The position numbers were made by a program, and so were the translations under genes. A DNA stretch of 10,441 bases, taken from positions 1 to 10,441 of the forward strand of contig CAMBSA010000029.1 in assembly GCA_945869935.1 (NCBI GenBank), read 5' to 3'. The notes beneath the pieces were generated by a model that was not told where the DNA came from, did not search any database, and saw only the letters and a program-made list of their open reading frames with translations. Position 1 is the stretch's first letter. Every line of letters starts with the position of its first letter. This stretch comes from Bordetella parapertussis. Lineage in GTDB: Bacteria > Pseudomonadota > Gammaproteobacteria > Burkholderiales > SG8-39. Below, one piece after another: positions 1-7,142 of the stretch.

Positions 1-700
1 GGTCGTCTCCCTGAGACGGAGGGCCTACCGGCACCACGACTCTCATCAACAGCCGACGATCCGTCTGGGACTCGATGACCGCGTAGCGCATGTTCTGCCG
101 GGCCTGACGCAATACAACTGTCGTTGGAGGCGACACCTGGGATGCCGCGGCGCCCTTTGCCGATCTCGCAAGCAGCTTTCCGCCTGCGGTAACGAGTAAC
201 GCGGTCTCAACGCCGACCTGTTCTCGCATTCGCCCCAAAAGAAATGCGCGTTGCGGCGGCGGCATCTCGCCGAGATCGGCGGACATCAGGCCAGCCTTGA
301 CCATCATGTCGTTCAGCATCGCATCCAGCGCGGCGCGTCCCAGATTTATTCCTCCTTCGAGCGCCTGATCCACCCGAACGTCGAACCACGACTCGATGCT
401 TCGTCCAAGAAACTGCACCGACACGGTATAAACGATCGCACCTGGAACCACGGCCATCAAGGCAAACATGACCAGAACACGGAACGTCAACAAGGAGCCA
501 AACGCCTTGCGACGACGTTGCGCCGCCAGCCTTACCAGCTGGACGATGACCAGCGCTGCAAGCACCACCGCAAGTCCAGCGGTAAGCACCACCAATATTG
601 GGTAGTGCTGCCCGAGTTGGGGTGTATTTGCGGTAGACGCCGCCAAGAGGAAAAGGAGAACGGCGCCAACCCCGGCGCTTACAAGCAGGAGATAGCTCAT
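1..700 (-). CDS. ntrY: NtrY-like sensor histidine kinase, N-terminal part (cut by window edge)
   Basis: Reading leftward from an ATG at 700-698, the frame stays open for 233 codons to the window edge, so only the sensor half is present. Three hydrophobic segments are visible at about residues 3-21, 34-56 and 74-97. They are separated by a basic stretch (AAQRRRKAF, residues 59-67) that should face the cytoplasm. The third helix (VLVMFALMAVVPGAIVYTVS, 75-94) and the following QFLGRSIESWFDVRVDQAL are typical of NtrY-family kinases, which then have a periplasmic region, a further helix, HAMP, PAS and the kinase core. Those later domains lie outside the window. In this family the kinase phosphorylates the NtrX response regulator, usually the next gene. 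The start overlaps the stop of the DUF4390 gene as ATGA, implying coupled translation. Family and position after fmt-rsmB-DUF4390 agree; the exact signal is unknown. Confidence 0.85.
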   Translation of the reverse strand, partial: MSYLLLVSAGVGAVLLFLLAASTANTPQLGQHYPILVVLTAGLAVVLAALVIVQLVRLAAQRRRKAFGSLLTFRVLVMFALMAVVPGAIVYTVSVQFLGRSIESWFDVRVDQALEGGINLGRAALDAMLNDMMVKAGLMSADLGEMPPPQRAFLLGRMREQVGVETALLVTAGGKLLARSAKGAAASQVSPPTTVVLRQARQNMRYAVIESQTDRRLLMRVVVPVGPPSQGDD

Positions 701-1275
701 TTCGCACCCGCCTCATCGGTAACGGGAAATGCCTGTCGCCGCCACTCCGAGGAAAGGTTCCAGTCTCGATTGGTAAGCGCTGAAAGCTGGAAAGGTTTGG
801 GAAGCTGCGCGGTATCGAGTCGCATTCGCACCGAGGCAATATAGGACGCCTCTGGCTTGATCCGGTCGCGTTCCATGACTTGCCAGGAACGGACCCGGGA
901 CAGCGTGCGCATCGCATCCGCAAGGGACGAAAAATTCTGATGCAGTGCGCCCGTCGACAGCCGGTACTGCCTCAACAGGGGATTGTGCGAAAGCTTTATC
1001 TGAAGACGCTCGGATGCCGCCTTTTCATCGAACCAGTACCAGCGGGGCCGCGCAAGCTCGAATTCCACGACGAATGTAAGTGATACGCCGGAGTTCAGCG
1101 CCTGTTCGAGTCGCGAGGTCAGGTCAAACTCGAAGTCCGCGTTGAGGATAAGCCCGTCGTCTGACTGCTCGATTTCGACGCTTTTGACCGATATCACATC
1201 AGCCCGTACTGGAAGGTGGAACATGATTCCGATTGCAAAGACAACGAGCGCCTGGATCAGCCGGGAAACCATCAT
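697..1275 (-). CDS. DUF4390 family exported protein
   Basis: This encodes a 192-residue protein. I chose the ATG at 1275-1273 because it overlaps the rsmB stop as ATGA and directly begins a signal peptide: MMVSR, a hydrophobic core to about residue 20, then VRA before D26 as a likely cleavage site. An in-frame start at 1314 would add 13 residues lying inside rsmB and spoil the signal peptide. The mature part is mostly short beta-strand-like stretches with a conserved-looking aromatic patch (RPRWYWFDE, 77-85) and a C-terminal segment LPKPFQLSALTNRDWNLSSEW (158-178). Size, export signal and position between rsmB and an ntrY-like gene fit DUF4390, whose function is not established. Its steady linkage to NtrY suggests, by inference only, a periplasmic partner or modulator of the sensor. 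The stop overlaps the ntrY start by four bases. Confidence 0.85.
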   Translation of the reverse strand: MMVSRLIQALVVFAIGIMFHLPVRADVISVKSVEIEQSDDGLILNADFEFDLTSRLEQALNSGVSLTFVVEFELARPRWYWFDEKAASERLQIKLSHNPLLRQYRLSTGALHQNFSSLADAMRTLSRVRSWQVMERDRIKPEASYIASVRMRLDTAQLPKPFQLSALTNRDWNLSSEWRRQAFPVTDEAGAK

Positions 1276-2609
1276 GGCCTTTTGTGAATCAGGGCGTAAT
1301 AGAACCCGTCGCATTCCAGGGTCGGCAGGATCTGTCCTTCGTTGCCGACGGTTGCGGGCAATAATCCGGCATCTTCATGGCGACAAATAAAATCCTGCAC
1401 CTGAAGACCGTTTTCATCCGGGAAAACGGAACATGTCGCATAGAGCAATTTACCATCCGGGGCAAGCACCTGCCAAAGCGCATCCAGTATCTTCGCCTGC
1501 ATGCGTGCAAAACTTTCGATATCGCTTTCCCTGCGCAACCAGCGCATGTCCGGATGTCTTCGCACTACGCCGGATGCGGTACAGGGCACATCGGCAAGCA
1601 CGCGGTCGAAGCTCGCGGCCGGAAATATTTCGGCGGCTTTGCTTGCGTCACCTACCCGCACATTCGCCTTCAATTCAAGACGGGCAAGATTTTCTTCAAT
1701 ACGGCGGATTCGCTGGGCCGAAATATCCATTGCGCTGAGTTCGCAATCCGCGATTTCCAGAATATGCGCGGTCTTTCCACCCGGAGCTGCGCAGGCATCC
1801 AGAACACGGAGCCCGGGCAGAACGTCCAGCAGATGTGCCGCCAGTTGAGCGCCCGCGTCCTGCACCGAAACATCTCCCGCGGCAAAACCGGGCAAGGCCT
1901 CCACTCGACACGGCGTTTCAAGAAGAATCGCCTGCCCGCTCAGTTGCGTCGCGGCTAGTCCCGCATCAGCCAGCCGGGACATGTATTGCTCGGGGGACTG
2001 TTTCCGGCTATTTGACCTGAGGCACATCGGAGGATGCGCGTTCGACACGGTAAGTATCGTCTCCCACGAATCGGGGTAGGCGCGCTTCAATCTTTCGATC
2101 CACCACTTAGGGTGGTTCCATCGCCCGGCATCACGTGACCGTGCATCTGCAATCAGGGCGCAGGGATCCCGAAGGAATGCCCGCAGGATGGCATTTACGA
2201 GTCCCTTGGCGCGCGAAAGGCCAAGCAGAGTGGCTGCCTCTACCGCCTGATGTACGACCGCGTGAACACCCCGTGGCTGGTCTTCGGATTGAGCAACAAG
2301 CTCCGCCAGCGCGACGTAGATCAGCCCGCGAAGAAGAGGATCGGTTGCGGGACGATCCAGCAAAGTATCTGCGAGCGAGTCCACCATGCCATAGCCACGC
2401 AACGCGTTGAACGAAAGATCATGAGCAGCAGCGCGCAAGTTTGCGGGTTGCCCACGCGTCTGGATCAATGCCTCTGTCGAACTGGCACCCTCGAGCACAC
2501 GCGCGACCACGCGGGAGGCGAGGGCCAGCGATTGTCCAAGCGAATGCGTATGTGACGGCGTTACCGGGCTGCCGGATTCGCTATGAACCAAAGGTGTCGC
2601 CCTCGGCAA
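1272..2609 (-). CDS. rsmB: 16S rRNA (cytosine967-C5)-methyltransferase RsmB
   Basis: RsmB (Sun) uses S-adenosylmethionine to methylate C967 of 16S rRNA in the cytoplasm. The 445-residue length is close to the family norm. An N-terminal NusB-like RNA-binding domain covers about residues 25-150. The Rossmann methyltransferase core follows with the SAM-binding motif VLDACAAPGGKT (269-280), motif IV ADVPCTASGVVRRHPD (339-354, Cys343) and motif VI ATCSVFPDENG (391-401, Cys393). In this family the motif VI cysteine is the nucleophile and the motif IV cysteine helps release the product. The usual C-terminal DGFYYALIHK is present. No ATG is available before residue 75; the start is a TTG at 2609-2607 preceded by AGAGG on the minus strand (2622-2618), eight bases away. 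This start lies inside fmt, giving a 29-base overlap and probable coupling. The stop overlaps the DUF4390 start. Confidence 0.96.
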   Translation of the reverse strand: MPRATPLVHSESGSPVTPSHTHSLGQSLALASRVVARVLEGASSTEALIQTRGQPANLRAAAHDLSFNALRGYGMVDSLADTLLDRPATDPLLRGLIYVALAELVAQSEDQPRGVHAVVHQAVEAATLLGLSRAKGLVNAILRAFLRDPCALIADARSRDAGRWNHPKWWIERLKRAYPDSWETILTVSNAHPPMCLRSNSRKQSPEQYMSRLADAGLAATQLSGQAILLETPCRVEALPGFAAGDVSVQDAGAQLAAHLLDVLPGLRVLDACAAPGGKTAHILEIADCELSAMDISAQRIRRIEENLARLELKANVRVGDASKAAEIFPAASFDRVLADVPCTASGVVRRHPDMRWLRRESDIESFARMQAKILDALWQVLAPDGKLLYATCSVFPDENGLQVQDFICRHEDAGLLPATVGNEGQILPTLECDGFYYALIHKRP

Positions 2610-3510
2610 TCTGTATGCCTCTAAGGAATTCGACTACTGGCAACCGGCGTCCGCCGGCGCGCTGAAGCTCACTGATCCGCACCGAACCGGCTCCACATGC
2701 GATAACGATTCCGTCAGAATCTGCCGCGGCCACCTCTCCGGAAGCACCGCCTGCACCCGGTACCCGCTCGGCGCGAAAAAGCTTCAGCGATTCACCCCTG
2801 AACGTCGTCGATGCGCCTGGAACGGGATCGAACGCGCGGATCTGCCTCCAGATTTCATCAGCGGACTTCTCCCAGGAAATCTGTGCTTCAACCTTTTCGA
2901 GCTTCTTTGCGTACGTCGCACCATTGCTAGACTGCGGAATTGCGTTCTGTCCGATAAGTTCGATCGCGTCCAGCTCGGAGACAATCATGCGGGCGCCCAT
3001 GGAGGAAAGCCTGTCAAGCAGGCTACCGGCGGTATCGGTATCGGCAATTGCCAGACGTTCCGCCTTCAACACCGGTCCCGTGTCCAGGCCGACATCCATT
3101 CGCATTATGCAAATACCCGTTTCCCGGTCGCCCGCGAGAATCGCACGCTGTATCGGAGCCGCTCCGCGCCATCGAGGCAGCAAAGACGCATGAAGGTTGA
3201 TTGCTCCGAATCGGGGAATGTCGAGAACCGCCTGAGGAAGGAGCAACCCATAGGCAGCAACCACAAGGACGTCTGCATCGAATTCGCGCAAGGTCTGTTG
3301 TACAGGGTCGTCCTTCAGCGTTGCAGGCTGCAACACAGGAAATCCACGCGACAACGCGAACTTCTTTACCGGTGACGGCAAAAGTTTCATTCCCCGGCCT
3401 GCCGGTCGATCCGGCTGCGTCAGAACAGCCTGAACCGTATGATGGCTGTCGGCCACTGCCACCAGCGCTTTCGCCGCGAATTCCGGGGTACCGGCAAAAA
3501 TGACTCTCAT
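2581..3510 (-). CDS. fmt: Methionyl-tRNA formyltransferase
   Basis: Fmt transfers a formyl group from 10-formyl-tetrahydrofolate to Met-tRNA(fMet), making the initiator tRNA used in bacterial translation. The 309-residue protein begins MRVIFAGTPEFA, the family's usual opening. The formyltransferase domain (about 1-185) carries the catalytic set: Asn105 and His107 in INLHASLLP, the folate-site signature SLLPRWRGAAPIQ (109-121), and Asp143 in MRMDVGLDTGP. The PDRPAGRGMKL segment (33-43) is the tRNA-acceptor insertion loop. The C-terminal OB-like tRNA-binding domain starts near 205. The ATG at 3510 has only a weak GGGA upstream. It sits 51 bases downstream of def, the classical def-fmt pairing, and its 3' end overlaps rsmB. 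All key residues are present. Confidence 0.97.
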   Translation of the reverse strand: MRVIFAGTPEFAAKALVAVADSHHTVQAVLTQPDRPAGRGMKLLPSPVKKFALSRGFPVLQPATLKDDPVQQTLREFDADVLVVAAYGLLLPQAVLDIPRFGAINLHASLLPRWRGAAPIQRAILAGDRETGICIMRMDVGLDTGPVLKAERLAIADTDTAGSLLDRLSSMGARMIVSELDAIELIGQNAIPQSSNGATYAKKLEKVEAQISWEKSADEIWRQIRAFDPVPGASTTFRGESLKLFRAERVPGAGGASGEVAAADSDGIVIACGAGSVRISELQRAGGRRLPVVEFLRGIQIAEGDTFGS

Positions 3511-3561
3511 GTTCGTCCCGGCTTCATCTACGATGGAGCGTAGCCGGCGCGTCCGCGGCGC

Positions 3562-4065
3562 TCAGGCAGGCCGACGTTGCTGCTTTTCCAGCTTGGCCTT
3601 GATTCGTTCGCGCTTCAGCCTCGAGAGGTAATTCACAAAGACCTTTCCCTCGAGATGATCCAACTCGTGTTGAATGCATACGGCGAGGAGCTCGCTTGCC
3701 TCCAGCTCGAACCACGATCCGTTTTCTTTCCGTGCTTTCACGCGAACACGCTGCGAACGTTCGACAGGCTCGTATATTCCCGGGACAGATAGGCAACCTT
3801 CCTCGCACTGCTGACTGCCTTCACGATCGATGATTTCAGGATTGATCAGCACGAGAAGCTGATCACGTTTTTCCGAGATGTCTATGACCACCACGCGACG
3901 GTGTACGTCGACCTGCGTTGCAGCCAAACCAATACCGGGAGCTGCGTACATGGTCTCCGCCATGTCCCGCACCAGATTTCTTACCTCATCGTCGATTCTC
4001 TCTACCTCCGCTGCCCGTTGGTATAACTTGGGATCGGGGTATCGAAGAATAGAAAGCCTCGCCAT
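3562..4065 (-). CDS. def: Peptide deformylase
   Basis: Def removes the formyl group from the N-terminal methionine of new proteins, using a metal ion (iron in vivo). The 167-residue protein has all three family motifs in order: GIGLAATQ (44-51), EEGCLSV (88-94, metal ligand Cys91) and HELDHLEGK (133-141, ligands His133 and His137, catalytic Glu134). The C-terminal basic tail ([16 protein letters not shown]) is normal for this class. I use the ATG at 4065-4063, which yields the standard opening [16 protein letters not shown] longer open frame reaches 4248, but its extra 61 residues are unlike deformylase and overlap the divergent LysM gene. There is no strong Shine-Dalgarno sequence before the chosen start. 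Def is the first gene of the leftward operon; fmt follows after 51 bases. Confidence 0.97.
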   Translation of the reverse strand: MARLSILRYPDPKLYQRAAEVERIDDEVRNLVRDMAETMYAAPGIGLAATQVDVHRRVVVIDISEKRDQLLVLINPEIIDREGSQQCEEGCLSVPGIYEPVERSQRVRVKARKENGSWFELEASELLAVCIQHELDHLEGKVFVNYLSRLKRERIKAKLEKQQRRPA

Positions 4066-4174
4066 AAAAACTTGCGAATTGAATGGATTAGATGCAGAAT
4101 CTAAAGTGGGTTGTAAGAAGCCCGCCTTGATCCTATTTTGGGGCCTGAGCGTGCATTTCCCAGCCGAGGTCGAT
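4066..4174. promoter_or_regulatory. Divergent promoter region between def and the LysM gene
   Basis: These 109 bases separate two diverging coding starts and so should hold both promoters. Rightward, TTGCGA (4072-4077) and CAGAAT (4095-4100) are 17 bases apart, each matching four of six sigma-70 consensus bases. Leftward, TCTAAT (minus strand, 4092-4087) matches five of six for a -10 box, with only a poor -35 (TTACAA, 18 bases upstream). The two candidate -10 boxes lie within a few bases of each other, so the promoters would compete if both are real. The LysM start has a clear GAGG five bases upstream; the def start has none. Confidence 0.4.
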
Positions 4175-5272
4175 ATGCGCCAGTCTACCACGCCGCTCTT
4201 TGCCGCCTTCTTGTTCGCGGCACTCTCCCATGCGGCTCCATTCGCCATTGCGTACGCGCAGGCTCAAGGTTCCACCCAATCTCCGATTGCGCTTCAAGAA
4301 AACGCGCCGGACCGATATGTCGTGGAAAAAGGCGACACTTTATGGGGCATTGCCAGCCGATTCCTGAAGGAGCCCTGGCGCTGGCAAGAGCTGTGGCGCC
4401 TCAACAAAGAGCAGATCAAGAATCCCCACCAGATCTATCCCGGGAACGTGATTGTTCTGGACCGTTCCAAATCTCCGGGGCAGGCATCTCTGCTACCAAC
4501 GACGAAGCTTTCACCGACTGTTCGAAATGAGCCTGCACAGTCCGAGGCCATTGAAAGTATTCCTGCGAACAAAATCGAGCCATTTCTTACTCAGCCGATC
4601 GTTATCGAAGCCGACGGACTGGAGAAAGCGCCCCGGATTGTCGCAACGGAAGAAAACCGATTTCATCTTGGCATAGGCGGGATAGCCTATGTCAGCGGTC
4701 TCGGGGACTCCAAGTCAACAGTTTGGGAGATATTCCGGCCAGGCCGCCCTCTGGTAGATCCCGACAGTCAGAAAACGCTCGGGGTTGAAGCCATTTTTCT
4801 CGGTACTGCGCGGTTGGTCAAAAGCGGAGACCCCGCAACACTGCAAATCGTCAATTCAAAGCAGGAAATCACCAAGGGGGACCGGTTGATCGCTTCTTCA
4901 GGGCCGGCGATCAACCGCTACGCACCGCATCCGCCGGCAACGTTCGTTAGGGCGCGAATAATTTCGCTGTATGACCGCCTTGTCACAAGCGAAGGAGGCA
5001 AGGATTCGATCATTGCCCTTAACAAGGGGCGACGCGACGGGCTGGAGATGGGGCACGTGCTCGCGATCTACCGGGCCGGAGCCGTCGTATCCGAAATCTC
5101 CGATCCGAAGTACAACCTGCTTCCATCGCGTGAGCGCTCGCCGGAGGTGACGCTTCCGGACGAGCGATACGGTGTCGTCTTTGTATTTCGCGTGTTCGAC
5201 TCGGTGTCCTACGGACTGGTCATGGAGAGTTCAAGACCGGTGACGCCGGGAGATATAGTGCAGACCCCCTGA
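4175..5272 (+). CDS. tsaP: Secreted LysM peptidoglycan-binding protein, TsaP-like
   Basis: This is a 365-residue exported protein. It has an N-terminal signal peptide (hydrophobic from about residue 7 to 26, likely cut after AYA or AQA near 28-30). A single LysM domain follows at about 47-95 ([17 protein letters not shown] ... [13 protein letters not shown]), the fold that holds peptidoglycan. A proline- and serine-rich linker leads to a beta-rich C-terminal region. Residues about 258-365 ([20 protein letters not shown] ... [17 protein letters not shown]) resemble the FlgT-C-type domain of TsaP. TsaP anchors the type IV pilus secretin to the cell wall. The Pseudomonas aeruginosa tsaP gene (PA0020) lies between def and dprA, exactly as here. 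The ATG at 4175 was chosen for its signal peptide and for GAGG five bases upstream; an open frame extending to 3878 lies antisense to def. The pilus role is inferred from domains and context. Confidence 0.85.
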   Translation: MRQSTTPLFAAFLFAALSHAAPFAIAYAQAQGSTQSPIALQENAPDRYVVEKGDTLWGIASRFLKEPWRWQELWRLNKEQIKNPHQIYPGNVIVLDRSKSPGQASLLPTTKLSPTVRNEPAQSEAIESIPANKIEPFLTQPIVIEADGLEKAPRIVATEENRFHLGIGGIAYVSGLGDSKSTVWEIFRPGRPLVDPDSQKTLGVEAIFLGTARLVKSGDPATLQIVNSKQEITKGDRLIASSGPAINRYAPHPPATFVRARIISLYDRLVTSEGGKDSIIALNKGRRDGLEMGHVLAIYRAGAVVSEISDPKYNLLPSRERSPEVTLPDERYGVVFVFRVFDSVSYGLVMESSRPVTPGDIVQTP

Positions 5273-5284
5273 TCGGACGCATCC

Positions 5285-6373
5285 TTGATCGACAGGGGGA
5301 CGGCGCACTGGATTGATCTCTCGCTCGTCGACGGGCTTGGCCCCGTCGGTTACCGCTCCCTGCTTTCCGCATTCGGCCTCCCTGAGGAGGTGCTGACCGC
5401 AAGCAGAAGCCAGCTGGATCGGGTGGTCGGGCCTTCAATAGCGGAATCCATAAAGCGCAACGACCGTCAGGCTGCGGTCGAGTCGACGTTAGCTTGGCTC
5501 GATAGCTCCGATCATCATCTGCTTACCTTTGCCGATTCAGCCTACCCGCAGGTGCTGCTTGAGATTTCCGACCCACCTCCGGTGATCTATGTACGCGGCA
5601 GTCCGGAATGGTTATCCCGCCCTGCGCTGGCGATTGTAGGCAGCCGCAATTCCACCGGGCAGGGCCGAGAGAACGCCGAACAATTCGCAAGAATCCTGTC
5701 ACAAGCAGGGCTGACAATTGTCAGCGGTCTCGCACTGGGTATCGACACCGCAGCACATCGAGGAGGGCTCGAAGGAAGCGGATCCACGATCGCGATAGTC
5801 GGCACCGGCGCAGATCGGGTCTATCCCCGAGCAAACGAACGACTGGCCGACGAAATTGCCTCGCGCGGTTCGTTGATCTCCGAATTTCCGCTGGGCACCC
5901 CGCCTGTCGCCGGCAATTTCCCGCGTCGCAATCGACTTATCAGCGGGATTTCAAGGGGTGTGCTGGTCGTGGAAGCTGCCGTTTCGTCCGGTTCGCTTAT
6001 CACCGCAAGGCTAGCCGCGGATCAAGGACGTGAAGTCCTCGCCATTCCGGGATCCATTCACTCACCGCTCTCCCGCGGCTGTCATGCGCTGATCAAGCAG
6101 GGGGCGAAACTGGTGGAAAGCGCCCAGGATGTACTGGACGAAATGCGCGTCGACCTGCGGATTCCTCAGGCAGACGCAGGGGTACCGAACCCCAATATAT
6201 CGGGGTCGAATGATGCTGTTCTACAATATATGGGCTATGACCCTTGTAACATAGACACTATTTCCGACCGCAGCCGCTTGACGCCCGCTGCGGTATCGGC
6301 GATCCTGCTGAGACTGGAGCTTGAAGGTGCAGTAGCAAGCCTTCCCGGAGGTTTGTACCAACGCATCCGCTAG
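5285..6373 (+). CDS. dprA: DNA-processing protein DprA (Smf)
   Basis: DprA binds single-stranded DNA entering the cell during natural transformation, protects it and loads RecA. The 362-residue protein has a helical N-terminal region with a helix-hairpin-helix-like stretch (LVDGLGPVGYRSLLSAFG, 14-31). The extended Rossmann fold that defines the family follows: LAIVGSRNSTGQG (115-127), IVSGLALGIDTAAH (145-158), FPRRNRLISGIS (212-223), VVEAAVSSGSLITA (228-241) and GREVLAIPGS (248-257). A C-terminal winged-helix domain (about 308-362) is present, as in many proteobacterial forms. No ATG or GTG is available between the preceding in-frame stop and the conserved N-terminus; the start is a TTG at 5285 with only a weak GGA upstream, so translation may be inefficient or coupled. 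The gap to the LysM gene is 12 bases, and the frame is the same. smg follows after 16 bases. Confidence 0.95.
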   Translation: MIDRGTAHWIDLSLVDGLGPVGYRSLLSAFGLPEEVLTASRSQLDRVVGPSIAESIKRNDRQAAVESTLAWLDSSDHHLLTFADSAYPQVLLEISDPPPVIYVRGSPEWLSRPALAIVGSRNSTGQGRENAEQFARILSQAGLTIVSGLALGIDTAAHRGGLEGSGSTIAIVGTGADRVYPRANERLADEIASRGSLISEFPLGTPPVAGNFPRRNRLISGISRGVLVVEAAVSSGSLITARLAADQGREVLAIPGSIHSPLSRGCHALIKQGAKLVESAQDVLDEMRVDLRIPQADAGVPNPNISGSNDAVLQYMGYDPCNIDTISDRSRLTPAAVSAILLRLELEGAVASLPGGLYQRIR

Positions 6374-6389
6374 GGGATCCGATACTCGC

Positions 6390-6857
6390 ATGACGTCAAT
6401 GTTCGAAGTCCTCGTATATCTGTTCGAGAATTACTACCAATCAGATGCGTATCCTGATCATGAAATTTTATCGCGGAAGCTTCACGCCGCGGGTTTCGAG
6501 AACGATGATATTTCCGAGGCACTGGATTGGCTGAAGGGCCTCGCCCGCACTGATGATCAGGAACTTCCGGATTCGTTGGACCTGGGTAAATCCTTCCGGG
6601 GATATACCACCGACGAGATATCCAAGATCACCACGGAAAGCCGCGGATTCCTTGCGTTCCTCGAAAGCGCCGGAATTCTGTCCGCTCTCTTGAGGGAAGT
6701 CATACTGGAGCGCGCAATGGCGCTTCCCGACGACGTCGTCGGTCTCGACAAGCTGAAAGTCATCGTTTTGATGGTGCTCTGGACCCGCCGGGGTAATGTC
6801 GACGCACTCATCCTTGATGAGTTGCTTCCGGACGGTGAAAAAAGGCAGATGCATTAG
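6390..6857 (+). CDS. smg: Smg family protein (DUF494)
   Basis: A 155-residue acidic cytoplasmic protein with no signal peptide. The opening MFEVLVYLFENYYQSDA and the helical AAGFENDDISEALDWLKGL (33-51) are typical of Smg/DUF494, a conserved family of unknown function found next to dprA in beta- and gammaproteobacteria. The C-terminal half (DDVVGLDKLKVIVLMVLWTR) is also as expected. The first ATG is at 6390, but a second at 6399 gives the exact family start MFEVL. Neither has a well-placed Shine-Dalgarno; AGGGG at 6372-6376 is 13 bases before the first. Either is possible and the difference is three residues. The gene sits 16 bases after dprA, so it is probably co-transcribed with it. The linkage suggests a DNA-related role, but nothing in the sequence proves this. 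Confidence 0.93.
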   Translation: MTSMFEVLVYLFENYYQSDAYPDHEILSRKLHAAGFENDDISEALDWLKGLARTDDQELPDSLDLGKSFRGYTTDEISKITTESRGFLAFLESAGILSALLREVILERAMALPDDVVGLDKLKVIVLMVLWTRRGNVDALILDELLPDGEKRQMH

Positions 6858-6901
6858 ACTGCACCTGTTTTACAAGGAAATTCCCGTACTACGATATCGG
6901 T

Positions 6902-6937
6902 CACCCCCGACACCCGATTGCTTATCGGGCCGGGGTG
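6902..6937 (+). other. GC-rich imperfect hairpin after smg
   Basis: An inverted repeat pairs CACCCC (6902-6907) with GGGGTG (6932-6937) and CCCGAT (6913-6918) with ATCGGG (6924-6929), enclosing a five-base loop and an asymmetric internal loop. It starts 44 bases after the smg stop. No run of T follows on either strand, so it is not a standard intrinsic terminator. It may block exonucleases at the end of the dprA-smg transcript or act with Rho. Twelve paired bases make chance unlikely but not excluded. Confidence 0.4.
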
Positions 6938-6951
6938 CAAAGACCTGATTC

Positions 6952-6981
6952 TTGCCTCCCGGCGCGGCTTGCACTTATCAT
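6952..6981 (+). promoter_or_regulatory. Candidate sigma-70 promoter for topB
   Basis: TTGCCT (6952-6957) and TATCAT (6976-6981) are 18 bases apart and match four and five of six consensus bases. Transcription would start near 6988 and give a 5' leader of about 155 bases before topB. The 285-base gap between smg and topB supports a separate promoter. Prediction by eye only. Confidence 0.35.
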
Positions 6982-6992
6982 GCGCGCTCTTT

Positions 6993-7034
6993 ACCGTGCC
7001 GGTTCTCGAGCACGGTTTGCCTGTTTCCGAGAAC
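6993..7034 (+). promoter_or_regulatory. Alternative hairpins in the topB leader
   Basis: Two overlapping inverted repeats lie between the candidate promoter and topB. ACCGTGC (6993-6999) can pair with GCACGGT (7010-7016) around a ten-base loop. GTTCTCG (7002-7008), inside that loop, can pair with CGAGAAC (7028-7034). The two stems interlock, so they would either exclude each other or form a pseudoknot. Such an arrangement is compatible with leader-based control, but no known riboswitch class is recognised. Confidence 0.3.
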
Positions 7035-7142
7035 TCGACCGCATGGAATCAAATTTGATCACGATTGCAGCATCATTTGCTGCCAATGCGACTGACCGTT
7101 ACGTTTTCCTTGCGGTTGCTGTACTGAGAGGGACCGACTTAA

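Noticed and set aside
251..844. 197-codon plus-strand open frame
   Set aside because: It is antisense to the NtrY and DUF4390 genes, whose membrane helices, signal peptide and ATGA overlap are clear; the product has no recognisable domain.
207..923. 238-codon minus-strand open frame
   Set aside because: It runs across both the ntrY and DUF4390 genes in another frame and its Arg/Gly/Cys-rich product is typical of a GC-rich shadow frame.
4066..4248. N-terminal extension of peptide deformylase
   Set aside because: The extra 61 residues are unlike the family and overlap the signal-peptide region of the divergent LysM gene; the internal ATG gives the standard start.
6468..6854. 128-codon minus-strand open frame
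   Set aside because: Antisense to smg, whose family motifs are clear.
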